Shown one piece after another: positions 26,934 through 33,851 of a stretch of DNA of 35,248 nucleotides. The notes below the pieces were generated by a model. The model searched no databases, was not told the origin of the DNA, and worked only from the letters and a program-made list of their open reading frames with translations. Made by a program: the position numbers and the translations under genes. The DNA comes from Candidatus Binatia bacterium (GTDB taxonomy: Bacteria > Desulfobacterota > Binatia > UBA12015). The stretch lies in assembly GCA_029243485.1 (NCBI GenBank), contig JAQWRY010000060.1:1-35248 (forward strand), read 5' to 3'. The stretch's first letter is position 1. Each line of letters opens with the position of its first letter.

Positions 26934-26955
26934 ACGATCGTCTCAATGAGAGACG
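26934..26955. promoter_or_regulatory. Nested inverted repeats (candidate operator)
   Basis: ACGATCGT (26934-26941) is a perfect palindrome, and it overlaps CGTCTC-AATGA-GAGACG (26939-26955), a 6+5+6 inverted repeat. The second ends 2 bp before a TTGACA hexamer. A dimeric regulator bound here would compete with RNA polymerase for the rightward MBL-P450-synthetase unit. Confidence 0.42.
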
Positions 26956-26957
26956 GG

Positions 26958-26994
26958 TTGACAGCCCGCCACTGCACTGCGCTACACGACTCCC
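26958..26994 (+). promoter_or_regulatory. Candidate sigma-70 promoter of the MBL-P450-synthetase unit
   Basis: A consensus TTGACA at 26958-26963 is followed by only a poor -10 (CTACAC-like, about 18 bp on). If used, transcription would start within a few bases of the ATG at 26995, implying a short or absent leader; there is no clear ribosome site either. Tentative. Confidence 0.3.
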
Positions 26995-27936
26995 ATGGAG
27001 TTCCAAGAGATCGGGCGTGACGTTTACGCCTGTCTGCAAGAGGATACCGGGCTCGGCAAGAGCAACTCTGGTCTCGTGAATAGAGGTGGAGGGCTCGTCG
27101 TCGACACGTTCTGGGACCTTCCCCACACGCAGGAGATGATCAAGCACTACTCCGGCGTGTGGCGGAAGCCGGCCGAGCGCGTGGTGAACACGCATCGCAA
27201 CGGGGATCACTGTTGGGGGAACCAGCTCTTTCCCGGCGCCGAGATCATCGCGCATCGTGCGTGTGGCGAGATGTTCGAGAGGGAGAAGCCCGAGGCGATG
27301 CAGGCGCTTCGCAATGCGGGCGGCGCCGGTGGGGATCCGATGCTGAAGGCATTCGCGGATGCGCTCTCGGAGTTCGACTTCGAGGGAATCGAGCTCACGC
27401 CACCGACCACTCTGATCGACGACACGCTCGACATCGAGCTCGACGGCTTGAAGGTGAGCCTCGTGCACGTGGGGCCGGCGCACACCGCCGGTGACGTGAT
27501 CGTGCATCTACCGGAGCAGGGGATTGTCTTCGCTGGCGACATCCTGTTTCGTTTGTGTACACCGATTGGGTGGGAGGGCACGTACGACACCTGGATTTCC
27601 GCCCTCGACAAGATCGTCGCCCTCGACCCCAAGGTCGTCGTTCCGGGGCATGGCCCTCTGTGCGGTACCGAGGGGCTTCTTGAGATGAAGGCCTACCTCG
27701 AGTATGTGCGCGCCGAAGCGAAGCCTCTCTTCGAGCAGGGACTCTCGATTCTCGAGGCGTGCAAGAAAATCGACCTCGGCCCGTATGCGGGTTGGACCGA
27801 GCCCGAGCGGCTGGTCTTCAACGTCTCGCGTGCCTTTCGCGAGCTGCGGGGCGACCCGTTCGACACCCCGATCGATATCACCGAAGTGTTCACTTCAATG
27901 TTTCAGCTCCGCGACGCATGGGAAACCAAATCATGA
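26995..27936 (+). CDS. Metallo-beta-lactamase-fold hydrolase, HxNxDH variant
   Basis: A 313-residue protein without a signal peptide. The metal motif is VVNTHRNGDHCWGNQLFPGAEIIAH: H67-x-N69-x-D71-H72, where most MBL enzymes have HxHxDH, so the second histidine is Asn. VHVGPAHTAGDVIVHLP and IVFAGDILFRLCTPIG, then VVPGHGPLCG, give the remaining ligands. The 'TH.NGDHcwGN' form seems to be a recognisable subfamily rather than a random loss. Hydrolysis of a thioester or lactone is possible; this is inferred from company. Its stop overlaps the P450 start (ATGA at 27933), so the two are co-translated. Confidence 0.9.
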   Translation: MEFQEIGRDVYACLQEDTGLGKSNSGLVNRGGGLVVDTFWDLPHTQEMIKHYSGVWRKPAERVVNTHRNGDHCWGNQLFPGAEIIAHRACGEMFEREKPEAMQALRNAGGAGGDPMLKAFADALSEFDFEGIELTPPTTLIDDTLDIELDGLKVSLVHVGPAHTAGDVIVHLPEQGIVFAGDILFRLCTPIGWEGTYDTWISALDKIVALDPKVVVPGHGPLCGTEGLLEMKAYLEYVRAEAKPLFEQGLSILEACKKIDLGPYAGWTEPERLVFNVSRAFRELRGDPFDTPIDITEVFTSMFQLRDAWETKS

Positions 27937-29165
27937 CCGAAGTAACGCAGGATCCGTTCGAGGACTTCGACCACTCCACCGGCTCGGGTCTGGTGCGCGA
28001 CCCGTATCCCCGCCTGGCGGAGCTGCGAAAGGCATCGCCCGTCTTGAACGGTCGACTCGACGAGGCGTTCGATCTCCCGAAACAGCCGGAACCGGAAGGG
28101 CCGAAGAGCGGTCTCTACTTCACGGCGCTGGGCTACGATGCGGTCACGCAGGTTTTGCTCGACGGCGAGACGTTCTCCTCGGCCGGATACGCGAAGTCGA
28201 TGGGGCTCGTGATGGGCCACAGCATTCTCGAGATGGACGAGCCGGAGCACCGGCGATATCGCGACCTCCTGCAGGGGGCCTTCACCCTGAAGGCCATGGA
28301 GCGTTGGGAGCGCGACGTGGTGGCTCCGATCGTCGAGCGCCGAATCGACGCGTTCGTTTCGTCGGGTCGCGCGGACCTCGTCCGGGATTTCGCGTTTCCG
28401 TTCCCGCTCGAGGTGATCTCGGCGATGCTCGGTCTGCCCGAGAAGGACTTGCCGGCCTTTCATCGGATGGCGGTCGAGCTCATCAGCATTGCGATCGACA
28501 TCGAGCGCGGCCTGAACGCGTCGGTGGCACTGCGGGATTACTTCGCAACGGTCCTCGCCGAGCGCAGAGAGTCGCCGCGCGACGATCTCGTCAGCATGCT
28601 CGCCCAGGCCGAGCTCGACGGCCAGCGTCTGACCGACGAGGACATCTTCGCGTTCCTGCGGTTGCTGCTTCCCGCCGGTGCCGAGACGACGTACCGCTCG
28701 TCGAGCAATCTCCTGTTCGGACTTCTCTCTGACCCGAAGCAATTGAATGCCCTTCGCGACGATCGCTCGCTCATGCGAAAGGCGATCGAGGAAGGACTCC
28801 GCTGGGAGGCGCCGCTCACGGGAATTGCGCGCACGACGACGCGTGACGTCGACGTCTGCGGGACGATGATCCCCGACGGGTCTCTGGTTCAGGTGTGCGT
28901 CGGTGCGGCGAATCACGACCCGGCACGTTGGAATGAGCCCAATCGCTTCGACCTGTTCCGCGAGGTCAAGCCCCACATCTCCTTCGCGACGGGGCCGCAC
29001 ACGTGCCTCGGCCTGCATCTGGCGCGGATGGAAACCGTCGTCGCCTTGAACGCGCTTCTCGATCGGCTTCCGAACCTGCGACTCGATCCGGCGGCGCAAG
29101 ACGTTCACATTACCGGTCTCACCTTTCGCGCGCCGCGCGAGCTCCCCGTTCTGTTCGACACCTGA
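27933..29165 (+). CDS. Cytochrome P450 (bacterial CYP)
   Basis: A 410-residue soluble P450. DEPEHRRYRDLLQGAFT (102-118), I-helix LPAGAETTYRS (AGxET at 248-252, oxygen activation), ExxR helix E287-GL-R290, and the haem loop FATGPHTCLG (351-360) with the cysteine ligand C358. It needs separate redox partners (ferredoxin/reductase), none of which is encoded here. The closest pattern is the bacterial P450 class that hydroxylates terpenes, fatty acids or steroids. ATG 27933 is in an ATGA overlap with the MBL gene; an ATG five codons upstream would also fit. Flanked by an MBL hydrolase and an acyl-CoA synthetase, so a degradation pathway is likely. Confidence 0.95.
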   Translation: MTEVTQDPFEDFDHSTGSGLVRDPYPRLAELRKASPVLNGRLDEAFDLPKQPEPEGPKSGLYFTALGYDAVTQVLLDGETFSSAGYAKSMGLVMGHSILEMDEPEHRRYRDLLQGAFTLKAMERWERDVVAPIVERRIDAFVSSGRADLVRDFAFPFPLEVISAMLGLPEKDLPAFHRMAVELISIAIDIERGLNASVALRDYFATVLAERRESPRDDLVSMLAQAELDGQRLTDEDIFAFLRLLLPAGAETTYRSSSNLLFGLLSDPKQLNALRDDRSLMRKAIEEGLRWEAPLTGIARTTTRDVDVCGTMIPDGSLVQVCVGAANHDPARWNEPNRFDLFREVKPHISFATGPHTCLGLHLARMETVVALNALLDRLPNLRLDPAAQDVHITGLTFRAPRELPVLFDT

Positions 29166-29175
29166 GGGCCTCTTC

Positions 29176-30993
29176 ATGCCTGGTCCGTATTCCTTCGACG
29201 CTCCGTTCACTCTTGGCGGGCAGCTCGACGCCCGTGCCTCGCATCAAGAGGTCGGCCCCCGGGTGGCGCTGGTCGAGGGCGAGCGGGAATGGACGTACCG
29301 CGACTTCCGAGCGGAGTCGGTGCGGCTTTCGCATTTGTTACTTTCCCGTCTCGGCACGATCGATGAAGAGCATCCGGGCCACGTCGCGATGCTCCTCGAG
29401 AACCGCCTCGAGCTGATGGGGCTTCTCGGCGGCTGTGCCTATGGGGGGCTCACGCTGTTCGGGGTGAACACGGGGCTTCGCGGAGAGATCCTCGCCGGCG
29501 TGCTGAACCAGTCCGGCGCGCGGATTCTCGTCGTTGACCAGAGCCTGCAGGAGCACGTGGAGCGCATCCGCGGAGATCTCGAGCACATCTCGGCCGAGAA
29601 CATCCTCGTCGTTCGTTCCGGGGGCGAGGGGGCGCTGATCGGAAGCGACTTGATCGAGGTTGCTGCCGCGGAGGTGGGCCCCGCGGAGGTCGATCGACCC
29701 GCGCCCGATATCGAGGTCGAGGCAGAACGCCCGTTGATGGTGATCTACACGTCGGGCACCACGGGCCTACCCAAGGGGATCTTGAACAACCACGCGAAGC
29801 TCCTGATCATCGGGATGGCGGTCTCCGGTAACATGCAGCTCACCGAGGACGATCGGGCCTACGCCTGCATGCCCTTGTTCCACTCCAACGCGATGTTCCT
29901 CGGGTTCATGACCGCGTTTTGGGTGGGCGGGAGCCTCGCCATGCGAGATCATTTCAGTGCATCGCAGTTCGTGCCGGATGTGCTCCGCTACGGGACGACG
30001 TACTGGAACTACGTGGGTGAGCCGGTGCACTACGTTCTGGGTGCCCTCGAGAAGAAGTACGGTTCGGCCGACGCGATTCGCGCCGAGGTCACGCAGAATC
30101 CGGCGAACAAGCTGCGTTACGCGCTCGGGAATGGTGCCGCCGCGCCGGACCTAGAGAAGTTCTGCGACTGGCTCGGGCTGGAGGACATGTTCGAGCTCTA
30201 CGGCTCGACCGAGGCCGCGATCAGTACGTTCCGCAAGAAGGGTGACCCGCGCGGCAGTGTTGGCGAGATCACGGACGAAAAGGTCCGGATCCTGAGCGAG
30301 CGTGCCGAGGAATGCCCGCCCGCGATGCTCGACGCCGCCGGCAAGATCACGAACTACGCGGAGGCGGTTGGTGAGATCTGTCGCGTGGCGGAGGACACCT
30401 CGCTGTTTCAGGGCTACTTTCAGAACGACAAGGCGAACACGGACAAGTATCGCGACGGGGTCTACCACTCGGGCGATCTCGGCCACATCGTCGTGCGCGA
30501 CGAGACGCGCTTTCTCTTCTTCGATGGCCGCACGGACGACTGGATCCGCAAAGACGGCGAGAACTTCTCGGCGCTTCAGGTTGCACGGCTGATCCAGGAG
30601 CACGCGGACGTCGTGCTGGCGGCGGCGTACGGGGTCCCGTGCGCGGTGTCGGATGAGCTGGTGATGGTCGCACTGAAGCTGCGCCCGGGCGCATCGTTCG
30701 ACCCGAAGGACTTCTTCGACTTCTGTGAGCGGTCGATCGACGGTGGCGGGATGGATCGGAAGTGGTTTCCCGACTTCATCCGGGTCGTCGAAGAATTCGA
30801 ATACACGCAGACCGAAAAGATTCTGGTGCGGAACTTGAAGAAGCTCCACTTCGACCTGAACCGCTTGGGTGATGCGTCGGTGTATTTCCGCCAGCGGGGT
30901 GACTCCGATTACCGGAAGCTCGGTGCGCGGGAGTACGATTCCTTGCGGGCCGAGTTCGCGCGTTCCGAGAAGCTCGACGTGCTCGATCGCTGA
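29176..30993 (+). CDS. AMP-dependent acyl-CoA synthetase
   Basis: A 605-residue ANL-superfamily enzyme, 10 bp after the P450 stop. Core motifs: VIYTSGTTGLPKGILNN (P-loop-like A3, ~190), MFELYGSTEAAIS (A5, ~340), YHSGDLGHIV (A7, ~430), DGRTDDWIRKDGENFS (A8 hinge, ~452), and TEKILVRNLKK near 546, supplying the adenylation lysine. The N-terminus is FATP/very-long-chain-like (YSFDAPFTLGGQLDARA...). It activates a carboxylic acid with ATP and CoA in the cytoplasm. Position after a P450 suggests that an oxidised product is activated for beta-oxidation. The ribosome site is weak (GAGGG 10 bases upstream). Confidence 0.94.
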   Translation: MPGPYSFDAPFTLGGQLDARASHQEVGPRVALVEGEREWTYRDFRAESVRLSHLLLSRLGTIDEEHPGHVAMLLENRLELMGLLGGCAYGGLTLFGVNTGLRGEILAGVLNQSGARILVVDQSLQEHVERIRGDLEHISAENILVVRSGGEGALIGSDLIEVAAAEVGPAEVDRPAPDIEVEAERPLMVIYTSGTTGLPKGILNNHAKLLIIGMAVSGNMQLTEDDRAYACMPLFHSNAMFLGFMTAFWVGGSLAMRDHFSASQFVPDVLRYGTTYWNYVGEPVHYVLGALEKKYGSADAIRAEVTQNPANKLRYALGNGAAAPDLEKFCDWLGLEDMFELYGSTEAAISTFRKKGDPRGSVGEITDEKVRILSERAEECPPAMLDAAGKITNYAEAVGEICRVAEDTSLFQGYFQNDKANTDKYRDGVYHSGDLGHIVVRDETRFLFFDGRTDDWIRKDGENFSALQVARLIQEHADVVLAAAYGVPCAVSDELVMVALKLRPGASFDPKDFFDFCERSIDGGGMDRKWFPDFIRVVEEFEYTQTEKILVRNLKKLHFDLNRLGDASVYFRQRGDSDYRKLGAREYDSLRAEFARSEKLDVLDR

Positions 30994-31039
30994 TTCCGGC
31001 GGGCTTCCGCGACCCGACCGGGGTTGTTACACCCGACGC

Positions 31040-31354
31040 GTGCCGGAATCCCCGATCGGAAAGCTCCGTCTCGCCGGAATCGTCGAGGCCATCTCCTTCC
31101 TCCTACTCCTCGGCGTCGCGATGCCGATGAAGTACCTGTGGGGCCAGCCCATTGGCGTGAAGGTCGTGGGCTGGGCCCACGGCGTCTTGTTCATTCTCTT
31201 CTGCTTCGCGCTGAACGGGGCCCGCACGGCCCACGACTGGCCCATGGGAAAGTCGGTGAAGGTGTTGATCGCGGCGCTGCTGCCTTTCGGCCCGTTCGTG
31301 ATCGATCACGGGTTGAAGGAAGAGGAGGCGGCGACCGAGGGGGGCGCGGGGTAG
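31040..31354 (+). CDS. DUF3817 small membrane protein
   Basis: A 104-residue protein with three hydrophobic segments. GTG 31040 gives MPESPIGKLRLAGIVEAISFLLLLGVAMPMKYLWG, then GWAHGVLFILFCFALNGARTAHDW and LIAALLPFGPFVIDHGLKEEE. The 'EaiSfLlLLgvAMPmKY...HG.LFi' pattern is DUF3817, a widespread inner-membrane family without known activity. The GTG is chosen because the in-frame upstream stretch overlaps the synthetase and is not family-like. It stands apart from the synthetase by 46 bp. The stop (TAG 31354) lies just beyond a GGGGGGCGCGGGG stretch. Confidence 0.83.
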   Translation: MPESPIGKLRLAGIVEAISFLLLLGVAMPMKYLWGQPIGVKVVGWAHGVLFILFCFALNGARTAHDWPMGKSVKVLIAALLPFGPFVIDHGLKEEEAATEGGAG

Positions 31355-31391
31355 GGGTGATTGGGGATGCGGCATCTGCGGCTTGGGCCGA

Positions 31392-31670
31392 TTGCTTGAC
31401 GCGCTCGAGCGGATCCCGTCCCGCCATCGGTGGATTTGGGTTCAGGTCTTCGCGGTAGCCGATGATGGCGGGGGACTCGGTGAGATGGCTGCCGTCGTCG
31501 AGTTCGAGTACGGGGACCGCGCCGGGCGGGTCGATCTTCAAGAACTCGGGCGTCCGAGTTTGGACCTGGATGATGTCGACTTCTTCGCGGGGGAGGTCGA
31601 GCCCCTTCTCCTTCAGGTAGACCAGGACCTTCATCGGGTTGGGCGCGAGCGGGAACACGTAGAGTTTCAT
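31392..31670 (-). pseudogene. Truncated glutathione S-transferase, N-terminal domain
   Basis: From ATG 31670 the reading begins MKLYVFPLAPNPMKVLVYLKEKGLDL and continues PEFLKIDPPGAVPVLELDDGSHLTESPAIIGYREDLNPNP, the thioredoxin-like GST N-terminal domain with the glutathione-binding VPVLE...ES motif. Family resemblance stops at about residue 92 (RDPLERVKQ), where the all-helical C-terminal domain should start. The frame runs on for 67 Pro/Arg-rich residues antisense to the DUF3817 gene and stops at 31191. Without the helical domain it is unlikely to be an active GST, though a 92-residue thioredoxin-like protein is possible. It lies 28 bp after the nucleoside hydrolase gene on the same strand. 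Confidence 0.65.
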
Positions 31671-31698
31671 TGAGGGAGCCTCCAGCCTCGCTTCCGGG

Positions 31699-32652
31699 TC
31701 AATCGCCCAGCCGAAGCAAGCGGTCGACGAAGTGTGCGCGGAATCGGTCCGCATCGACCGCGGTGGCGACGCGCATCTCGCGGGTGCCGGGGGCTCCGGG
31801 CGGACGCTCGATGCTGCGAAAGACGTCGTCCTGGGTGGTCGGCTCGATGGCCAGCTGTTCGAAGGTGCAGAAGGACTCATCGTACGCGCAGGCCAGCGCC
31901 AGCGGGTCGTGAAGGAAGGCGAGGTTGTCGGCCTCCATGTTGGCCCCGAAGCCGCTGAAGATCTCGTTCTGGAGCGGCGACCAGACCCGGATCGCCCGGG
32001 TGAGCGCTTGCAGGAGAGGTGCGTCGGAGCGTTCGAGTCGTGCGAGGTCTTCCTCGCGGAGCCACGTTTGCAGAGTCACGTCGCCGGTCACAAGTCGCGT
32101 AGGGACGTCGGCGCGCAGCGTCCGCACGGAGGCGTCGCGGTCGGAGCAGAGGTTGTAGTCGATTCCGAAAGGGAACGAGAAACCGCCGTACTCGATTCCG
32201 CGGACGTGGCCGCCCATGATCGTGAGCTGCTTCACACGTTTGGCGAGGGTCGGGTCAGTCCCGAGCGTGGCGGCGAGATTGGTCATCGGTCCGACTGCGA
32301 CGAGTTCGAGGTCGTCGTGCGCACGGAGCAAGCGTGCGATGGCATCGGTGCCGGACTCGGCTTCGGAGGGCGGCATGTCTCCCTCTGCGAGGATGCCCTC
32401 GCCCTCGTGTCCGGTCGAGGCGAAGCTGCTGCCGGTCGTCACGGGCTCACCGCGCCCGGCGTACACGGGCACGTCGTCTCGCCCGGCGAGGGCGAGGAGG
32501 CGCTTCGAGATTCCGGCGCGGTGATGGGTATCGCCGCTCACCGTCGTGACGGCGACGAGCTCGATCTCCGGCGAAGCCAGAGCAAGGGCGAGGCACATGG
32601 CGTCGTCGACGTCCGTGCCCATATCGGTGTCAAGCAGGATGCGGTGTGTCAC
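31699..32652 (-). CDS. Inosine-uridine-type nucleoside hydrolase
   Basis: A 317-residue protein with GTG start at 32652. The calcium-binding N-terminus LLDTDMGTDVDDAMCLALAL (D8, D10, D14-D17), VAVGPMTNLAATL, LTIMGGHVRG (144-152), YNLCSDRDASVRTL and FLHDPLALACA (H248-D-P) are all family landmarks. It hydrolyses the N-glycosidic bond of a ribonucleoside. The stop of the methylthioribose-kinase-like gene overlaps its GTG by 4 bp (GTGA), so the two are co-translated. Base specificity cannot be told from sequence; the partnership suggests that the freed sugar is phosphorylated next. Confidence 0.93.
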   Translation of the reverse strand: MTHRILLDTDMGTDVDDAMCLALALASPEIELVAVTTVSGDTHHRAGISKRLLALAGRDDVPVYAGRGEPVTTGSSFASTGHEGEGILAEGDMPPSEAESGTDAIARLLRAHDDLELVAVGPMTNLAATLGTDPTLAKRVKQLTIMGGHVRGIEYGGFSFPFGIDYNLCSDRDASVRTLRADVPTRLVTGDVTLQTWLREEDLARLERSDAPLLQALTRAIRVWSPLQNEIFSGFGANMEADNLAFLHDPLALACAYDESFCTFEQLAIEPTTQDDVFRSIERPPGAPGTREMRVATAVDADRFRAHFVDRLLRLGD

Positions 32653-33698
32653 GTGGTGAAGGCCTCCGAGAGACGGGTGGGGGGCTCCCGGATCAGCCGG
32701 TCGGCAAGCTCGATCGCGGCGAGGGAGCTTGCGGCGGACGCGACCGCGGCGACGCGCGCCGCGCCGATCGTCCGACGCATGATTTCGAGCCCGGCGTAGC
32801 GGGCCGCGTCCTCGAAGGCCACGATCCGGTCGTCGCCGAGGACCTCCGTGTACGCCTCCCAGATCGCTGCGGTGCTGCGGCGCGCATGGTCCACAGGGCC
32901 ACTGATCCATGTGTGCGCGAGCAAAGTCCCGACATCGAAAGCGGGGTCGCCCACATGGGCAATCTCTGCGTCGAGCAGTGTGGCGCTCCGGCTGTGGAGG
33001 AGGATGTTGCCCGGCTGCACGTCGGCGTGCACGAGCGCGCCATGCGGGGAGAGGTAACGCTCGTAGGCATGTGCTGCGGTTTTGGCGAGAGAGCGATCCG
33101 AACGCACGGCGGCGGCGCGGCTTTCGACGCCGCTTGGGACCGGGAAGCCGTCTCCCTCGTAAGGGAGCTTGAAGATGTGGTCGCCGTGCAGTCGCTGGAT
33201 GTCCTGGTTTGCGAAGCGCGCCGCGAGGGTGTCGTCCTCCCAGGTGGCGCTGTGTACGCGCCCGAGAAACCGTGCGATGAAGACGAGTTCTCTCTCGACG
33301 TCGGCGCCGCGCAGGAAGGCAGCATCGAGTCGTTCCGCATCACCGAGGTCCTCCAGGACGAGGAGCCGGCGTGCCTCGTCGAAGCGCAGGATGTTCGGGC
33401 AGATGCCGTCGGTGTCGAGTGGCCGGGCAATCTCGTAGTATCGGTTCTCGAAGACGATGCGCTCGGTACTGGTCTCGTACTCGGGGAACTTCTCCAGCGC
33501 GGGGCGCGCGTGCTTCACGATCACCGTGTGGCCGGACTCGCGGGAGCGAATCCGGCGGACCCAGTTGATGTTGCCATCGCCGGCCGGCTCGATCGCGGGG
33601 TCGCTCGCGGGGTCGCTTGCGTCGAGCACGCCGGCGTTGCCGAGGAGGCGACCGAGCTCGGCTTCGGACCAGGGCTGAGGGTTGTCGTCGGTCGCCAA
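32649..33698 (-). CDS. Methylthioribose kinase-like phosphotransferase
   Basis: A 349-residue protein with the APH/choline kinase fold. GDGNINWVRRI (40-50) matches the 'GDGNlNfVfrV' nucleotide loop of 5-methylthioribose kinase (MtnK), followed by VIVKHARPALEKF (compare 'iVKQalPy'). The catalytic loop VHADVQPGNIL holds D226. The metal loop LLDAEIAHVGDPAFDVG has D243-A-E245, the DxE pattern of MtnK rather than DFG or DxD of most APH enzymes. It would phosphorylate a 1-hydroxyl of a ribose-type sugar. No other methionine-salvage genes are in the window, so the substrate is uncertain. It is upstream of, and overlaps, the nucleoside hydrolase gene. Confidence 0.78.
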   Translation of the reverse strand: MATDDNPQPWSEAELGRLLGNAGVLDASDPASDPAIEPAGDGNINWVRRIRSRESGHTVIVKHARPALEKFPEYETSTERIVFENRYYEIARPLDTDGICPNILRFDEARRLLVLEDLGDAERLDAAFLRGADVERELVFIARFLGRVHSATWEDDTLAARFANQDIQRLHGDHIFKLPYEGDGFPVPSGVESRAAAVRSDRSLAKTAAHAYERYLSPHGALVHADVQPGNILLHSRSATLLDAEIAHVGDPAFDVGTLLAHTWISGPVDHARRSTAAIWEAYTEVLGDDRIVAFEDAARYAGLEIMRRTIGAARVAAVASAASSLAAIELADRLIREPPTRLSEAFTT

Positions 33699-33716
33699 GG
33701 CGCTCTCCTACTCCAG

Positions 33717-33736
33717 GCCGCCGCTTGGCGGCAAGC
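33717..33736. other. Two mutually exclusive hairpins
   Basis: In the 153-bp gap between divergent genes, GCCGCC (33717-33722) pairs with GGCGGC (33727-33732), while GCTTG (33723-33727) can instead pair with CAAGC (33732-33736). Only one can form at a time. It is 18 bases upstream of the kinase start on the minus strand. Could be a control element or simple GC-rich chance. Confidence 0.28.
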
Positions 33737-33851
33737 TGGACTACGTTCGCCGGGCCCGGAAGCTACCGGGGCTCGGCCGTTGGGCGCGTTTCCCGCCCGG
33801 TCGAGCCGCCGGGTTCGACGCTGCGCTCTTTGTCGAAGTAGGCTCCGAGCC

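Noticed and set aside
27903-29210. Minus-strand frame of 435 codons
   Set aside because: Antisense of the P450 gene; Arg/Glu/Val-rich shadow, no domain.
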